Positions 63,824-64,000 of a stretch of DNA of 64,000 nt are shown piece after piece (position 1 is the stretch's first letter; the number at the start of each line of letters is the position of its first letter). The position numbers were made by a program, and so were the translations under genes. Location: NCBI RefSeq assembly GCF_900101435.1, contig NZ_FMZH01000001.1:620001-684000 (forward strand). Reading direction: 5' to 3'. The notes below the pieces were generated by a model. The model was given only the letters and a program-made list of their open reading frames with translations, was not told the origin of the DNA and ran no database searches. This DNA is from Pedobacter soli (GTDB lineage: Bacteria; Bacteroidota; Bacteroidia; Sphingobacteriales; Sphingobacteriaceae).

Positions 63824-64000
63824 TATCTGATATTGGCAGCGACTAGGCTACCGGACAGCAGCGACACGAAGAAATATCTATAATTGGTGCTCCCTGTACC
63901 TGTCATCTGATCATGAGCAAGCCCGCCGTAACCTTCTCTGGGGGAACCGTAGGGAATTTTAATTAAAGAACTCAACTTTACCGGAGTTCATATCATAAAC

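Noticed and set aside
63830..63990. Minus-strand open stretch of about 50 codons at the window end
   Set aside because: It has no start codon at a sensible place, an upstream stop in frame and no recognisable motif; possibly another gene remnant.

Overview
The window looks like chromosomal DNA of a Bacteroidota member of the Sphingobacteriaceae, most like Pedobacter. This is inferred from gene content and not tested by any search. The markers are a fused ccoN/ccoO oxidase operon, a SusC/SusD pair with a FecR/ECF-sigma switch, a type IX secretion PorP/SprF protein beside a giant gliding-type C-terminal-domain protein, and intergenic repeats of kinds common in this group. Most genes have moderate GC. 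The block 11.6-14.7 kb is clearly AT-rich and looks acquired.

Layout. (1) 1-7635: cbb3-type cytochrome oxidase operon, ccoI (5' cut by the window edge)-ccoS-ccoNO-ccoQ-ccoP-ccoG-ccoH-TauE/SafE-like protein. (2) 7636-11286: AraC regulator with an SDR, an IS200-like REP-associated transposase (RAYT) bracketed by inverted REP-like elements, DinB and SnoaL-like proteins. (3) 11287-14941: AT-rich accessory block of a small lipoprotein, three unrecognised genes and a SUKH (SMI1/KNR4) pseudogene, with copies or relics of the RAYT terminal element between them. A tRNA-Pro(GGG) follows. (4) 15154-26882: SusCD-type uptake locus (ECF sigma, FecR, SusC, SusD, an SDR-like protein without the catalytic Tyr/Lys) and a DUF5107/TPR protein. 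(5) 27374-31401: DUF4242 protein, then an overlapping fdhD-small protein-ydeP-type molybdoenzyme operon. (6) 31980-39187: two flavin amine/amino-acid oxidases, a CinA-type amidohydrolase, and a GNAT-EamA-GNAT operon divergent from a LysR regulator, the latter module lying between long direct repeats. (7) 39642-57134: a 21-bp tandem array, then a probable minus-strand operon reading (5' to 3') Tat-exported pseudo-5'-nucleotidase, tail-collar protein, periplasmic-binding-like protein without signal peptide, 3277-residue T9SS adhesin, PorP/SprF, HExxH protein. Upstream of it are a sulfotransferase, an Asp/Asn beta-hydroxylase-like protein and a divergent phytanoyl-CoA-dioxygenase-like protein. 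(8) 57141-64000: repeat array, rifampin ADP-ribosyltransferase (arr), GH130 protein, DUF1826-like protein, TetR regulator, ABC-2 exporter pair, a thioredoxin-fold-like lipoprotein and an outer-membrane barrel remnant.

How the genes work together. The cco genes encode, assemble and metal-load a high-affinity terminal oxidase. The sigma/FecR/SusCD set imports a glycan or similar ligand across the outer membrane. FdhD should sulfurate the molybdenum cofactor of the YdeP-type enzyme. The giant protein is very probably exported by T9SS with its neighbouring PorP/SprF partner.

The best candidates for something undescribed are two. One is the collar protein/binding protein/pseudoenzyme/giant-adhesin operon with its sulfotransferase and oxygenase neighbours. 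The other is the arrangement in which RAYT-type inverted ends bracket not only the RAYT but at least one unrelated passenger gene.
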